Counted from the stretch's first letter, positions 8,494 through 17,766 are shown. The stretch is 64,000 bases of DNA from an uncultured Bryobacteraceae bacterium (GCA_938003835.1 CALKXJ010000019.1:1-64000); one strand, 5' to 3'. Program-made: numbers and translations. Notes: generated by a model not told the origin, from the letters alone.

Positions 8494-9333
8494 ATGAAGG
8501 TTGACTGCCACACGCACTTCTGGCGCAAGCAGGACTGGTCCGAGGAGATGGTTCGCGACGCCTGGCTGGCCACGAACTCCCCGCCCAAGATCGACATCAC
8601 TGAGGAGGAGCACTGGGAGGCGTTGGCGCCCGTGGACCGCGCTATCGTCGTCGCTTTCCGCGTCTCCCACCTGGGCCTCCGCGTGCCCAACGACGCCGTG
8701 GCCCGCTACGTCGCCAAGCACCCGGAGAAGCTGATCGGCTTCGCCTCGGTCGATCCCTGGGAGGAAGGCTTCCTCGAGGAACTTCACCGCGCGATCGAAG
8801 ATCTCAAGCTGCGCGGCCTCAAGCTGGGACCGGTCTACCAGAACTACCATCCGATGGACTGGCGGATGCGACCGGTCTATGCCTACTGCGAGAAGCGCGG
8901 CGTGCCGATTCTGTTCCATCAGGGAACCACCTTCGCCCGGCGCGCCCCGCTGAAGTACTCGTTTCCGGCCCAGCTCGAGGACATCGCGCTCGAGTATCCG
9001 GACCTGCGCTTCTACATCGCCCACCTGGGCCACCCTCACATCGAGGACACCGTGGTGCTGATCCGGAAGCAACCCAATGTCTATGCCGACATCTCGGCGC
9101 TCTTTTACCGGCCGTGGCAGTTCTACAACGGCCTGATGCTCGCGCTCGAGTACCGGTGCACGCACAAACTGCTGTTCGGCTCCGACTATCCCTTCACCAC
9201 GCCCGGCGAGACGATTGCCCGCTTGCGCAAGGTCAACGACGTGATCGGAAATTCCGGCCTGCCGCGCATTCCCGAGCAGGTGATCGAGGAGTTGATCGCG
9301 CGCGATGCGCTGAAGCTGCTGGGCCTGAGCTGA
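8494..9333 (+). CDS. Amidohydrolase 2 family metal-dependent hydrolase/decarboxylase
   Basis: A 279-residue TIM-barrel protein starting MKVDCHTHFWRKQDW, with the HxH metal motif at residues 6-8. Further ligands are likely in PILFHQGTT (His), FYIAHLGHPH (His) and LLFGSDYPF (Asp). This is the ACMSD/gamma-resorcylate decarboxylase-like amidohydrolase 2 family, which hydrolyses lactones or decarboxylates aromatic acids with a zinc or manganese ion. No signal peptide is present, so it is cytosolic. The ATG at 8494 has GGAGACGCC just upstream. It sits divergent from the exported enolase-superfamily gene and ends one base before the convergent thuA-like stop. Confidence 0.86.
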   Translation: MKVDCHTHFWRKQDWSEEMVRDAWLATNSPPKIDITEEEHWEALAPVDRAIVVAFRVSHLGLRVPNDAVARYVAKHPEKLIGFASVDPWEEGFLEELHRAIEDLKLRGLKLGPVYQNYHPMDWRMRPVYAYCEKRGVPILFHQGTTFARRAPLKYSFPAQLEDIALEYPDLRFYIAHLGHPHIEDTVVLIRKQPNVYADISALFYRPWQFYNGLMLALEYRCTHKLLFGSDYPFTTPGETIARLRKVNDVIGNSGLPRIPEQVIEELIARDALKLLGLS

Positions 9334-9334
9334 C

Positions 9335-10156
9335 TCAGTTGGCCGGCCGCGGCCGCGGCGTGGCGTCGCCCTCGGTGAGGCCCATGGCCCACCGTATGCC
9401 TTCGAGCCACATCTTCTGGATGTCCGGGCGGTCCCAGGTTTCCTCGACGTGGCCGAAGCTCGAATAAAAGACCCGGCCCTTTCCGTAGCGCCGCACCCAG
9501 GTAACGGCAAAGTCCTTGTCCTCGCGCTTGATGCCTTTCGCCGAGTAGTCGAGCCGGGACTCGTCGAGCCGCATCAGCACCCGCACGCGATCGCGCGAGA
9601 AGTTCCGCACCTGATAGATCTCGTCGCGAACGATCAGCGTTCGCGGAAAGTGGCGGGTGGCCGGATGCTCGCGGTCCTCGACGATGATCGGCGCGTCGAA
9701 GACGTTCCACGGGTGGCCGTCGAAATAGCCGCCGATGAGCTCGCCGTATTCCGGCCACTCGTAAAAGGTATCCGGAGCGCTGTGCACGCCGATGAAGCCC
9801 TTGCCGTCGTCGCGGATGAAGCTGAGCAGGTCGGCCTTCTGCTCGGCATCCATCTCGAGCTCGCCCGTGGTGTAGAACAACACGGCGTCAAAGTAGTCGA
9901 GGTTCTTGGCATTGCGTCCGAGCTTCTTCTTGGTGATGAGCTCGGTGTCGGTGCGCAGGAACGTGTCATAGACGCCGGACTCCTGACCGATCTTCCAGAT
10001 CGTTCCCAGGCCGTGCGAGATCGCGTCATGCTGGAAGCCCTTGGACTGGGCGATCGCCAGCAGGCGCTTCTTCTCCTTGGCGGGCGGCTGCGCCGGCGCG
10101 GCGGAGCCGGCGGCGAGGGCGAGAACGGTGATCAGTGCCGGGTGCAGAATTCGCAT
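9335..10156 (-). CDS. Secreted ThuA-like domain protein
   Basis: A 273-residue protein with a cleavable signal peptide (about residues 1-22, ending AAPAQ) and a single ThuA-like domain, a glutamine-amidotransferase-like fold. Landmarks are the LLAIAQSKGFQHDAI opening, FDAVLFYTTGEL and GKGFIGVHSAPDTFY around residue 120, and the closing YGKGRVFYSSFGHVEETWDRP. ThuA proteins occur in sugar utilisation loci, but the biochemical role remains unclear. It is the last gene of a leftward group with an SDR and a Gfo/Idh dehydrogenase, which fits sugar or sugar-acid catabolism. Confidence 0.88.
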   Translation of the reverse strand: MRILHPALITVLALAAGSAAPAQPPAKEKKRLLAIAQSKGFQHDAISHGLGTIWKIGQESGVYDTFLRTDTELITKKKLGRNAKNLDYFDAVLFYTTGELEMDAEQKADLLSFIRDDGKGFIGVHSAPDTFYEWPEYGELIGGYFDGHPWNVFDAPIIVEDREHPATRHFPRTLIVRDEIYQVRNFSRDRVRVLMRLDESRLDYSAKGIKREDKDFAVTWVRRYGKGRVFYSSFGHVEETWDRPDIQKMWLEGIRWAMGLTEGDATPRPRPAN

Positions 10157-10215
10157 CGAGACCTCCGGATCGGTCCCATCATCGCACCCTGAAAGGCAGC
10201 CTGCAACCGGCCGGC

Positions 10216-11037
10216 TTAGACCTTGCGCACGCGCCGCAGCGTGAACAGCTCCGGGTGAATCTCCCCGCTCACCAGGCGGCGCCAGTCGTCGGAGACGTGA
10301 ATCAGCTTGCCGTTGATGTGATTGGAGCGCTCGGAAGCCAGAAACAGGGCGAGCTCGATCTGGCGTTCGGGCGCCGTACCGCCGGTCAGGCGCGCCCGTC
10401 TGGCTTGCTCGATTTCGCGCCAGCCGGCGCGTTCCCCGGCGCTCAAGATCTCATCGGTCAGGTGCGTGTAAGTAGGCCCCGGATGCAGGCAGTTGGCCTG
10501 CACGTTGAACTCGCCCGCCTCTTCGGCGATGGTCTCCACCAGTCTGACCAGAGCCGTCTTCGAGGCGGCGTAGGCGCTGAAGTGGGGCCGGGCTTGCATG
10601 GCGCCCCCGCCCGCCAGCACGATGATCTTGCCCGCGCGGCGCGCAATCATTCCCGGCAACACGGCGCGGCAGGCGTGGAAGACGCCGATCAGATTCACCT
10701 CGACCGCCTCGGCCCAGGCCGCCGGATCCGCCTCAGCCAGCGGCCCGATCGGTCCCTGGATCGCGGCGGCGCAGATGAGTACCGCCACCGGGCCGAAATG
10801 CGCCTCGGCCTGCTGCACCGCCCGCTCGACCTCGGCGAACTTACGCACGTCGGCTTCGATCCGCAGCACGCGCCCGCCGGCATGCTCGATCTCCAGATGG
10901 GTCAGCTCGAGCTCCGGCCGGCTGCGTGCCACCAGAACCACGCACGCGCCCTGGGCCGCAAAGCCGAGCGCCAGGCGCTTGCCGATGCCGCGGCTGCCGC
11001 CGGTCACCAGCACCACCTTTCCGTCGAACTCCCCCAC
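10216..11037 (-). CDS. Short-chain dehydrogenase/reductase with Gly at the usual catalytic Ser
   Basis: A 273-residue cytosolic SDR. TGGSRGIG at residues 13-20 binds the dinucleotide. A loop corresponding to the usual NAG reads CAAAIQG, and YAASK carries the catalytic Tyr and Lys. The residue 13 positions before that Tyr, normally Ser, is Gly in the segment VLAGGGAM, so catalysis may differ from the classical triad. The GTG start at 11037 is supported by GGAGG six bases upstream; no ATG fits as well. It lies between the Gfo/Idh and ThuA genes on the same strand. The substrate is unknown. Confidence 0.86.
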   Translation of the reverse strand: MGEFDGKVVLVTGGSRGIGKRLALGFAAQGACVVLVARSRPELELTHLEIEHAGGRVLRIEADVRKFAEVERAVQQAEAHFGPVAVLICAAAIQGPIGPLAEADPAAWAEAVEVNLIGVFHACRAVLPGMIARRAGKIIVLAGGGAMQARPHFSAYAASKTALVRLVETIAEEAGEFNVQANCLHPGPTYTHLTDEILSAGERAGWREIEQARRARLTGGTAPERQIELALFLASERSNHINGKLIHVSDDWRRLVSGEIHPELFTLRRVRKV

Positions 11038-11088
11038 GAACCCTCCTGCCGGGCACGGCGCCCGGACCCAACCCCGCCGGAGCAGCGC

Positions 11089-12309
11089 TCAGGCCGGCAC
11101 CACCCGCTCCCGGGAGCGGTCCCACGCCATGTATTTTCTCCGGCGATAAGAGAGCGTGCCGAGTTCGCACGCCACGACGCCGTAGTAGCCCAGCAGACAA
11201 TCGCACTTGAGCGGCGCGCCGTGCCGGATCGCATCCATCAAGTTCCGGTGGTGCAGGTCGATCTGCTCGCCGCCCGTCTTGCGGTGCGTGACCGCTTTGA
11301 CCTCGTCCTTGTAAAGCTCCTGCGGCCGGATCTCGAAGCCTTCGGGAGTGAACACCAGTGTCGCCTTTTGGCCCCGCAGCATGTGCTCCACCTTGGTGTC
11401 ATTGGCCATCGACGAGATGAGCTGAACCGTCAGGCCCTCCGGGTAGTCGAGCAAAATGTTCATCGTGTCCGGAATCTCGGCTTTGGAGGCGGTGAAGGCG
11501 AACTTGCCGCCCGTTCCCACTCCGTAGGAGGGGAAGCTGAGACCGAGCGACTTGATGATTCGCGTCACCCGGTGAATGAACAGGTCGCTCGCGATGCCGC
11601 TCGAATAGTCCCAGTAGCGGCGCCAGCGCGCGAAGCGGTCCGGGTCGAAAGGCCGCTTCGGCGCCGGGCCGAGCCAGGCCTTCCAGTCGAGGTTCACGCC
11701 GGGGCGCAGGTCCTCGTCGATCGGGTAGGCCCAGAAGTCATCCCGGTAGTTGCGCGAGTAGTCGATCTGCGCCAGCACGACCTTGCCCAGAGCCCCCTGC
11801 TGTACGTACCGATAGGCCGTCTCGTAGGAATCGTCCGACATGCCCTGAACGCCGACCTGCAACTTGACCCCCGTGCGCCGGATCTGCTCGACGACGCGCT
11901 TGGCCTGCTCGGAGGTCTGCGTCATCGGCTTTTCGCAATAGATGTGTTTGCCCGCGGCGGCTGCGTCCATGATCATCTGGTAGTGCCAGTGCTCCGGAGT
12001 GGCGATCAAGACGTAGTCGATGTCGCGATCCTCGAGCAAGCGGCGATAGTCTTTGTAGCGGCGCGCGCCGGTTAGGGCCGCGGCTTGGTCCAACCGCTTC
12101 TCGTATACGTCGCAGACCGCAACGATGTCGACCTGGTCGGTCTCGCGCATCTTGAGCAGCGTGCGGATGTGGCCCATCGCCATGCCGCCGCAGCCGATTA
12201 CACCGACGCGCAGCCGGTTGTTCGCCCCCTGGGCGTGCGCGTACCCGCGCGCTGTCGCCAGCCCGGCGCCAGCCACACCGAAGAATGTTCTACGGGAATA
12301 TGAGGCCAT
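11089..12309 (-). CDS. Tat-exported Gfo/Idh/MocA family oxidoreductase (first copy)
   Basis: A 406-residue protein with a twin-arginine signal ([17 protein letters not shown], residues 4-20), then a Rossmann domain beginning [20 protein letters not shown]. The family catalytic segment appears as [10 protein letters not shown], where the Lys of EKP is typical. The C-terminal half is the GFO_IDH_MocA beta domain. Exported members of this family are abundant in soil Acidobacteria and Planctomycetes and are linked to sugar oxidation or glycosidic bond cleavage with tightly bound cofactor. The ATG at 12309 is the first codon compatible with the Tat signal. It resembles the protein at 31201-32529. 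Confidence 0.88.
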   Translation of the reverse strand: MASYSRRTFFGVAGAGLATARGYAHAQGANNRLRVGVIGCGGMAMGHIRTLLKMRETDQVDIVAVCDVYEKRLDQAAALTGARRYKDYRRLLEDRDIDYVLIATPEHWHYQMIMDAAAAGKHIYCEKPMTQTSEQAKRVVEQIRRTGVKLQVGVQGMSDDSYETAYRYVQQGALGKVVLAQIDYSRNYRDDFWAYPIDEDLRPGVNLDWKAWLGPAPKRPFDPDRFARWRRYWDYSSGIASDLFIHRVTRIIKSLGLSFPSYGVGTGGKFAFTASKAEIPDTMNILLDYPEGLTVQLISSMANDTKVEHMLRGQKATLVFTPEGFEIRPQELYKDEVKAVTHRKTGGEQIDLHHRNLMDAIRHGAPLKCDCLLGYYGVVACELGTLSYRRRKYMAWDRSRERVVPA

Positions 12310-12390
12310 CCCCCTGATTCTATCCCGTGAGCCGCCGGCCTCCCGGCAGCCTTGACGCCGCCTCCCCGGCTCCTCTACATTCGCGAGTGG

Positions 12391-14055
12391 ATGGCAGCGC
12401 GCCTCCGGGCGCCGCAGGGGCTTTCCGCCCATGTCCTCGCGAGCCGGCTGGGGCTCGCGGGCGCCGCGGCCGCCGCAGCCTGCGGTCTGGCGCACTACTA
12501 CCTGAACTGGCAGCGCCTGAATCCGGACGGTCCGAGCTACGTTGACCTGGGCCGGGAGCTGCTGGCCTCCGGACTGGCGCGGGGATGGAGTGCGCATTGG
12601 AGCCCCCTCTACGGGCTGGTGGCCGCTATGGCCGCTCAGCTAGCCGAGGCGCGTGGGCTGCACCCCCTCGCCGGAGTCCAGGCGCTCAATGCGCTGCTCT
12701 ATCTGGCGAACCTCGCCGCCTGCCTGGGGTTCACTCGCGAGCTTCTTCATTCGCTCGCGCCGGAGGCCTCCGACCGCTGGACCGGGCTCTTCCAGCTCCT
12801 CTCCGTCAGCCTCTTCTGCACGCTCACGGTGCGCTTCGGCTGGGCCACGCTGGTGACGCCCGATCTGGCCGTCTCGCTGCTCGTGCTTGTCTCCGCCGCG
12901 CTGACGCTCGGCTTTCTCCGCAATCCTGCGCCGGCCGGAAGCGCCCTGGCGGGGGCTGCACTGGGTGTGGCCTACTGGTTCAAGTCCGTCGCGTTGCCGC
13001 TGTTTCTCTGGTGGTTTCTTCTGGTTCTCTGGGTGCTGCGCAAACGCCTCGCCGAGCGCCGGCGGCTCGCCTGGGCCGTTCTCGTCTGGTTCGTCCTGGT
13101 AGCGCCACTGGTGGGGATCACCTCACGAGCGGCCGGGAAATTCTCGATCGGCGAAAGCGGCCGCCACGCCTGGCTCTGGTATGTGCAAGGGAGCTTCTAT
13201 GTGGAACGCGCCGACGGCAGGCGGCCGCTTGCCGTGCCTGTCCGGCATCCCGTGCCGGCACTGCTCGAAGATCCAAAGATCTACGTCTTCGGCGACCGTT
13301 TTCCGGAGGCGACCTACGCCTTGTGGTATGACCCATACTACTGGCAAGCCGGAGCCGAGCTGCGCCCTTCGGCAGCCGAATTGGCGCGCGCCTTCCTTCG
13401 CAACAGCCGCGCGATTCTCCACGTGTGGCTTTCCCGAACCTTGCTGCCGTTCTTCGTCCTGCTGGTGTGTGCGGCGCCGTGGTTGATGCGCCGCGGCGGC
13501 AGCGACGCCTCGCGCTTCCTCCTGTTGTTCGCCGGCCTTCCTGTTCTCGCCCTTCTGTTTCTCCATGCCGAGATGCGGTTTTTCTACGCTCAGTTCGTCA
13601 TGCTGGTGACGCTGGGCGGCCTATCGCTGTGGTGTGGCGTGCGCGAGCGGCACCGGTCCCCGCTGGCAGTGCTGCTGCTCGCACTCGCCTTCTGGGGGCT
13701 GGCAGTCAGCGCCTTTCAGGGAGTTCCGCGCCGGACCAGCTCCGCCGCGGTGGTAGCCGAAGCGGCCGCGCGGGGCGGCGTGCGGCCCGGAATGCGTATC
13801 TGCACGATCGGTGACCTCAACAGCTCGCCATGGGCCTGGTATGCGCGCGTCCGCGTCGTTGCCGAGTTACCGCTGGCCGAGTACCGGCGGGTTACGAGCG
13901 CCGGCCGCAGCCTGGGCCACGAGGTGCTCCGCGCCTTCGAAACGGCCGGCTGCCAGGCCGCCGTCGCCATCCTGACCGAGGACGATCCGGCGCCTCCCGG
14001 CTGGCTGCGACCAACCGGGGCTCCTGTGTACGTGCGCCTGCTGTCGCCACCCTAA
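12391..14055 (+). CDS. Polytopic GT-C fold glycosyltransferase-like membrane protein
   Basis: A 554-residue integral membrane protein with about ten hydrophobic helices. Near the N-terminus, [16 protein letters not shown] carries the acidic motif at the end of the first loop that is common to ArnT/PMT/GT39-type enzymes using polyprenyl-phosphate sugar donors. A periplasmic C-terminal region follows the last helix at about residue 445. Donor and acceptor cannot be told. The ATG at 12391 is preferred; a TTG at 12352 is possible. It runs 28 bases ahead of the isochorismatase-like gene on the same strand. Confidence 0.65.
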   Translation: MAARLRAPQGLSAHVLASRLGLAGAAAAAACGLAHYYLNWQRLNPDGPSYVDLGRELLASGLARGWSAHWSPLYGLVAAMAAQLAEARGLHPLAGVQALNALLYLANLAACLGFTRELLHSLAPEASDRWTGLFQLLSVSLFCTLTVRFGWATLVTPDLAVSLLVLVSAALTLGFLRNPAPAGSALAGAALGVAYWFKSVALPLFLWWFLLVLWVLRKRLAERRRLAWAVLVWFVLVAPLVGITSRAAGKFSIGESGRHAWLWYVQGSFYVERADGRRPLAVPVRHPVPALLEDPKIYVFGDRFPEATYALWYDPYYWQAGAELRPSAAELARAFLRNSRAILHVWLSRTLLPFFVLLVCAAPWLMRRGGSDASRFLLLFAGLPVLALLFLHAEMRFFYAQFVMLVTLGGLSLWCGVRERHRSPLAVLLLALAFWGLAVSAFQGVPRRTSSAAVVAEAAARGGVRPGMRICTIGDLNSSPWAWYARVRVVAELPLAEYRRVTSAGRSLGHEVLRAFETAGCQAAVAILTEDDPAPPGWLRPTGAPVYVRLLSPP

Positions 14056-14083
14056 CCCGCAACCGCTCGCATACAATCGACCC

Positions 14084-14983
14084 ATGCGACGACGAACCGC
14101 GCTCGGGATGCTTCTCGGCAGCCTGGCCTCAGGCGCCGCGCAAATCGCGGACCCGGACTCGGAAGCCGCTCTGCGCCGGCCGAAGGTGCCCGGTACGCTC
14201 CTGCTCCGCGCCCGCCGGCGCGCTCCGGCGCCGGGCAAGGGCAAAGTTCGGGTCTGGGAGGAAGAACTCCGCTGGGAGGTTGCTCAGACGGCCGTCATCA
14301 TCTGCGACATGTGGGACACGCATACCTGCCGCCTCTCAGCCCAGCGAGTCAATGCCATGGCGCCGAGGATGAATCAGGTGGTCAGCGCGGCGCGCAGCCT
14401 CGGCGTCATGATCATTCACGCCCCCAGCGACACAACGGGATTTTATGAGGGCACGCCTTGGCGGCGTCGCATGCAGCTCGCTCCGCCGACAGCCTCGCCC
14501 GTGCCCATCCTGCCCCGCCTGGGCCGCGAGCCCGATGAAGAGCGCGAGTTCCCCATCGACGACAAGGAAGGCGGCTGCGACGATCCGATCCCGGCCCGTT
14601 TCGAAGGACCGCCTTACCCTTGGACGCGCCAGCACCCCGCCATCGAAATCCTGGGTTTCGACGGCATCAGCGAGAGCGGCCAGGAGATCTACAACTTCTC
14701 AAAGCAGGAAGGCATCACCAACATCGCGCTGATGGGGGTGCACACCAACTTCTGCATTCTCAACCGTTCCTTCGGCATCCGGCAGATGACGCGGCTCGGC
14801 TTCCGCGTCGTGCTGGTGCGCGATCTCACCGACGCCATGTACGACCCGCGCCGGCGCCCCTTCGTCAGCCATGCCCGTGGCACCGAGCTGGTCATCGAGC
14901 ATATCGAAGCGCGTTGGTGCCCGTCGATCCTGAGCGCGGACCTCACCCGCGTGATTCCCGGCACGGACGGCCCGACAAGTTGA
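14084..14983 (+). CDS. Exported isochorismatase-like cysteine hydrolase
   Basis: A 299-residue protein with a short basic N-terminus and hydrophobic stretch (MRRRTALGMLLGSLASGAAQ), a probable Sec or Tat signal. The isochorismatase fold follows: the catalytic Asp is in VIICDMWDTHTC and the nucleophilic Cys in MGVHTNFCILNRSFG. The usual Lys is not obvious. An insertion of about 60 residues (about 130-190) lies between the first strand region and the Cys motif, making it longer than the roughly 200-residue core family. It may be an amidase or ester hydrolase acting outside the cytoplasm. Substrate unknown. Confidence 0.8.
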   Translation: MRRRTALGMLLGSLASGAAQIADPDSEAALRRPKVPGTLLLRARRRAPAPGKGKVRVWEEELRWEVAQTAVIICDMWDTHTCRLSAQRVNAMAPRMNQVVSAARSLGVMIIHAPSDTTGFYEGTPWRRRMQLAPPTASPVPILPRLGREPDEEREFPIDDKEGGCDDPIPARFEGPPYPWTRQHPAIEILGFDGISESGQEIYNFSKQEGITNIALMGVHTNFCILNRSFGIRQMTRLGFRVVLVRDLTDAMYDPRRRPFVSHARGTELVIEHIEARWCPSILSADLTRVIPGTDGPTS

Positions 14984-14993
14984 AAGCTCAAGC

Positions 14994-15087
14994 TGGCGGA
15001 AGCTAGTGGGAGTCGAACCCACCTGCGGCCTCACGGCCGCACGCTGGTTTTGAAGACCAGGCCCGGCACCGGCCAAGACTAGCTTCC
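14994..15087 (-). tRNA. selC: tRNA-Sec (anticodon UCA), selenocysteine tRNA
   Basis: A 94-base tRNA including an encoded CCA. The 8-bp acceptor stem pairs GGAAGCTA with TAGCTTCC. The anticodon arm is CTGGTCTTCAAAACCAG with UCA in a 7-base loop. A long variable arm forms a GC-rich hairpin (TGCGGCC-GTGA-GGCCGCA), and the T arm contains GGTTCGACTCC. The extended acceptor, long extra arm and UCA anticodon together define tRNA-Sec rather than an opal suppressor. It reads UGA as selenocysteine with SelB and a SECIS element. No selA, selB or selD lies in the window. Confidence 0.95.
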
Positions 15088-15111
15088 GTGGCGATTGTAG
15101 CGCGTACAGGA

Positions 15112-15798
15112 TCATTGCGCGCGCCGGCCGGCGCGCGCGCGAGCAATGCGATCGACCAGGCTCTGAAACTCCGAGCTCTCGAGTCCGCCGCCTTGCAGGT
15201 GGAAGGTGTACCCGCCGCCACGGAACGGCTCGACTTTCAGCTCGTAAGGATTCCTCTGCTCGATCTTCCGTACGTCGCTCAGGGCCCACTCCCGCGAGTG
15301 GCCGACGTTGTCCACCGACTCATAGATGATGCGGTCCTCGCGGATCAGCAACCGGCCGGAGCAACTGCCGATCCGATGATTGTGGGCGGCCGAGAGAGTC
15401 AGCCCCTGCTCCGGGCTTGCCGCGGCTGCGGCTGGAGCGGCCGCCGCTCCGCGGCCGCCGTGCCAGGCCGACAAAAGGCCCGAGCCGGTCTCGCCGGAGA
15501 AGCGGAAAATCACGCGAGAGCGGTTACCTGTCCGGTCCCGGATGGGCCGCGCCGTCTCGACGATCACCGCGTCGCCTTCCGTCCGGATCTCCTTGATGTC
15601 GGCGCGTGCAATCGCGAACGAGGCGGCGGGGTTCTCCTGATCGACAAAGACCAGGTAATCCTCCAGGAGAACCACCGTCCCGGGCGCTACCCCGAAGGGG
15701 ATCGCCAGTTCGGCTCTTTGCGCCTGAATCGAGGGCTGGCCGCTGAGGGCGAGAGCGTCCGACACAAGCATCGCAACGGCGAAAATCCATCTCATCAT
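15112..15798 (-). CDS. Secreted protein of unknown function
   Basis: A 228-residue protein with a signal peptide (MMRWIFAVAMLVSDALALSG). The mature part has two similar beta-rich segments, about residues 38-105 and 145-215. The second reads RIIYESVDNVGHSREWALSD and continues with an FRGGGYTFHL stretch, like the PH-like domains that many acidobacterial proteins carry. An Ala-rich linker (about 116-130) joins them. I do not recognise the family. The start has GGGAGGAGCACA upstream. It follows thiE on the same strand after 38 bases and ends close to the tRNA-Sec gene. Confidence 0.65.
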   Translation of the reverse strand: MMRWIFAVAMLVSDALALSGQPSIQAQRAELAIPFGVAPGTVVLLEDYLVFVDQENPAASFAIARADIKEIRTEGDAVIVETARPIRDRTGNRSRVIFRFSGETGSGLLSAWHGGRGAAAAPAAAAASPEQGLTLSAAHNHRIGSCSGRLLIREDRIIYESVDNVGHSREWALSDVRKIEQRNPYELKVEPFRGGGYTFHLQGGGLESSEFQSLVDRIARARAGRRAQ

Positions 15799-15836
15799 TG
15801 TGCTCCTCCCTGGTATTGCTCCTATGGGCGCCCACC

Positions 15837-16415
15837 TCAGCCGGCGCCCGCCTGTCTCTGAAACATCGAAATCCCGGCCACGCCCGCCGCTCCCGCCTCC
15901 AGGCACAGCCGCGCGTTCTCCCAGGTGACGCCGCCCAGGGCGAAGACCGGGATCCGGAGTGCGTGCGCCACCGCCCGGAGAGCCTGAAGCCCTTTGCCGG
16001 GGCCATAGCCGGGCTTGGACAACGGTTCGAAGATCGGGCTGAAAACGATGAAGTCGGCGCCTTCGGCTTCGGCGCGAAGCGCCTCGTCCGGCTCATGGCA
16101 GGAGACGCCGATGAGAAAACCGGGCGGCGCAATCGCCCGCCACCGCGAGGGCGGAATCGAATCGGCGGTCAGGTGGACGCCGTCGGCGCCGAGCGCCAGC
16201 GCCACATCGGTTCGGCTATTCACGAGGATCTTGGTCCCGCCGGGCCGCTCGAGAGCGAGCACGCGTTCCACCAGCTCAGCCAGCGCCCTGCCGCTCAGAT
16301 CCTTCTCGCGGATCTGAATCATTTCGATCCCCTCGGCCAGCCGGCGCTCGATGATCCGCAGCAGAGCCTCAAGGCCTCCGGCCTGGTGGCGATCGGTGAT
16401 GTAGTAGCGCCTCAC
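15837..16415 (-). CDS. thiE: Thiamine phosphate synthase-like protein
   Basis: A 192-residue TIM barrel that joins HMP-PP and thiazole phosphate into thiamine phosphate. Motifs are YYITDRH at the N-terminus, [15 protein letters not shown] (pyrophosphate and Mg site), [20 protein letters not shown], and the phosphate loop [12 protein letters not shown] near residue 165. It could alternatively be a TenI-type relative, since ThiE and TenI share the fold. The GTG at 16415 overlaps the upstream fmdE-like stop by four bases (GTGA), so the two are probably translationally coupled. A longer reading from a GTG at 16460 would overlap that gene by 49 bases and is less likely. Confidence 0.85.
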   Translation of the reverse strand: MRRYYITDRHQAGGLEALLRIIERRLAEGIEMIQIREKDLSGRALAELVERVLALERPGGTKILVNSRTDVALALGADGVHLTADSIPPSRWRAIAPPGFLIGVSCHEPDEALRAEAEGADFIVFSPIFEPLSKPGYGPGKGLQALRAVAHALRIPVFALGGVTWENARLCLEAGAAGVAGISMFQRQAGAG

Positions 16416-16999
16416 GGCTCCACCGGCTCGTAGTAGCGGGCCCCCGCGCAGGCCCGGCACAATACCTTACCGTCCAGGCGAACCTCCCGCCGGAACTTGA
16501 CTTCCTCGCCGCAGCTGTCACAGACCACCCGAGCACCGCGAAAGCCGGGCAGGTCTTCGGGTCCGATCCTGACGCGAACCCACTCCACCGCAAACAGCTC
16601 CTCGTCGGGGAGCTCGCGATAGGCCTCCATCTCGCGGCGGTTCTTGTCGGAGATCGCCGGGTAGAGCTCGCGAGCGCGCTCCTTGGCACTCTCGCGAGCC
16701 ACCAGGCGCACCGCACGGCCGGTCTCCAGGTCACAGAACGTGGCCGCCATCTTGCCGAAGTCGACGAACTTGAGGGCGCGCTTGCCCAGGCGGCAGCCGG
16801 TCACCACGGCGATGGCATCGGTGGCGCAGCGGTCGATCTCGACGAAGGTGATCAGGCGCTTGCGGTCTTTGCCCTCCGGATCCTCCAGCCCCAGCAGCCT
16901 GAGCCCGTACAGCGCCATGCGCAGCCCCAGGATCTGCCCGGCGCAGAGATGGCCGTGCGCCCTCTGGGCCAATGCCGCGTACTCATCCAGCGTGCGCAC
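16412..16999 (-). CDS. FmdE-like family protein with C-terminal zinc ribbon
   Basis: A 195-residue protein resembling subunit E of formylmethanofuran dehydrogenase. The N-terminal domain has [15 protein letters not shown] (His15, His17, Cys19) and the conserved [10 protein letters not shown]. The C-terminal zinc finger uses C160, C163, C181 and C184. FmdE-like proteins occur well outside methanogens, often near molybdenum or tungsten enzymes, but their function is unsettled. The GTG start at 16999 has AGGAGGCGGCG in front. It overlaps thiE by four bases, so a link to thiamine or to a metallo-oxidoreductase is possible but is inference only. Confidence 0.82.
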   Translation of the reverse strand: MRTLDEYAALAQRAHGHLCAGQILGLRMALYGLRLLGLEDPEGKDRKRLITFVEIDRCATDAIAVVTGCRLGKRALKFVDFGKMAATFCDLETGRAVRLVARESAKERARELYPAISDKNRREMEAYRELPDEELFAVEWVRVRIGPEDLPGFRGARVVCDSCGEEVKFRREVRLDGKVLCRACAGARYYEPVEP

Positions 17000-17050
17000 C
17001 GCCGCCTCCTCCGCTCTTCCTCCATTATGCCCTTTCCCGCAGCGCCGCCT

Positions 17051-17659
17051 TCAGATTCGCGGCGGCGTGGTGACAATGAGTGCGCGTGCCGGCTTTTTTG
17101 TCACGCCCCGATAGGCGTGCGGCTCCAGGCCGTCGAAGTAGGCGCTGTCACCGGCCCGCAGCAGATGCTCCTCGTCGGCAAAGCGGATCGAAAGCGTTCC
17201 CTCGAGCACATGGATGAATTCGGCGCCCTCGTGAAAGTGTTCCCGCACGTGCTCGTCGGCCACCTTGGGGAATTCCGCCAGGTAGGCCTGGAGGCTCTTG
17301 TTCTGCGCACCGAAGGCCAGGCACTCGAAATAGTAGTTCGGCGTCGTTGCATCCGGACGGTCGGGGAAGCGGATCCGATCGCCTGCCCGGACGACGGCGA
17401 AGAGCGGGCGCTGGCGGCGGCCGCCAAAGAAGTGGTCCAGGCCGACGTCGAAGACCATGGCGATGCGGGCGAGCGTGGGCAGGGTGGGAATCGCCCGGCC
17501 GTTTTCCAGCTGCGAGAGCATCGAGGCCGACAGCCCGGTGTGTTTGCCCAGGTCGACGAGGGCGATCTTCTTGCGCAGGCGGAGGCGGCGGAGCTTGGCG
17601 CCGATCTCGTAGGAGGCGAGCACCCTCCGGATCGTGGCGTCGCTGTCTTCGGTGATCAC
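17051..17659 (-). CDS. HTH-XRE transcriptional regulator with cupin domain
   Basis: About 202 residues. An XRE-type helix-turn-helix (IGAKLRRLRLRKKIALVDLG, then SASMLSQLENG) occupies residues 19-75. A cupin_2 domain at about 125-195 has the metal motif HFHEGAEFIHVLEG and a second motif GDSAYFDGLEPHAY. Members sense small molecules and often repress neighbouring catabolic or stress genes. The start is uncertain: a GTG at 17659 or an in-frame TTG at 17677, neither with a clear ribosome site, so the mRNA may be leaderless. It is divergent from the ECF sigma gene and shares a short AT-rich spacer with it. Confidence 0.83.
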   Translation of the reverse strand: MITEDSDATIRRVLASYEIGAKLRRLRLRKKIALVDLGKHTGLSASMLSQLENGRAIPTLPTLARIAMVFDVGLDHFFGGRRQRPLFAVVRAGDRIRFPDRPDATTPNYYFECLAFGAQNKSLQAYLAEFPKVADEHVREHFHEGAEFIHVLEGTLSIRFADEEHLLRAGDSAYFDGLEPHAYRGVTKKPARALIVTTPPRI

Positions 17660-17712
17660 AAAACTTATTTTAACCAAACTGAACAGAGGCCCCTAAATTT
17701 CAGCCTATTTAA

Positions 17713-17718
17713 ATTATA
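17713..17718 (-). promoter_or_regulatory. Putative -10 box for the XRE-cupin regulator
   Basis: On the minus strand the spacer reads TATAAT, a perfect sigma-70 -10 hexamer, about 50 bases before the likely start codon. No good -35 hexamer lies 16-18 bases upstream, so an activator or an extended -10 would be needed. Adjoining bases form a small dyad (TAAAT...ATTTA, about 17694-17711) that could be an autoregulatory operator. The rest of the 89-base divergent spacer shows nothing else. Confidence 0.4.
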
Positions 17719-17766
17719 GTTCAATCGGCCTCCCAAGTCTCCGCCGTCCCCTGATACGGTCAAAGT

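Noticed and set aside
10135-12075. 646-codon forward open frame across the SDR and Gfo/Idh genes
   Set aside because: It is a shadow on the opposite strand of two recognisable genes, with low-complexity Arg/His-rich sequence.
14994-15087. Opal suppressor tRNA-Ser or tRNA-Trp
   Set aside because: The 8-bp acceptor stem and overall shape fit tRNA-Sec. A genuine tRNA-Ser(UGA) is present elsewhere in the window.
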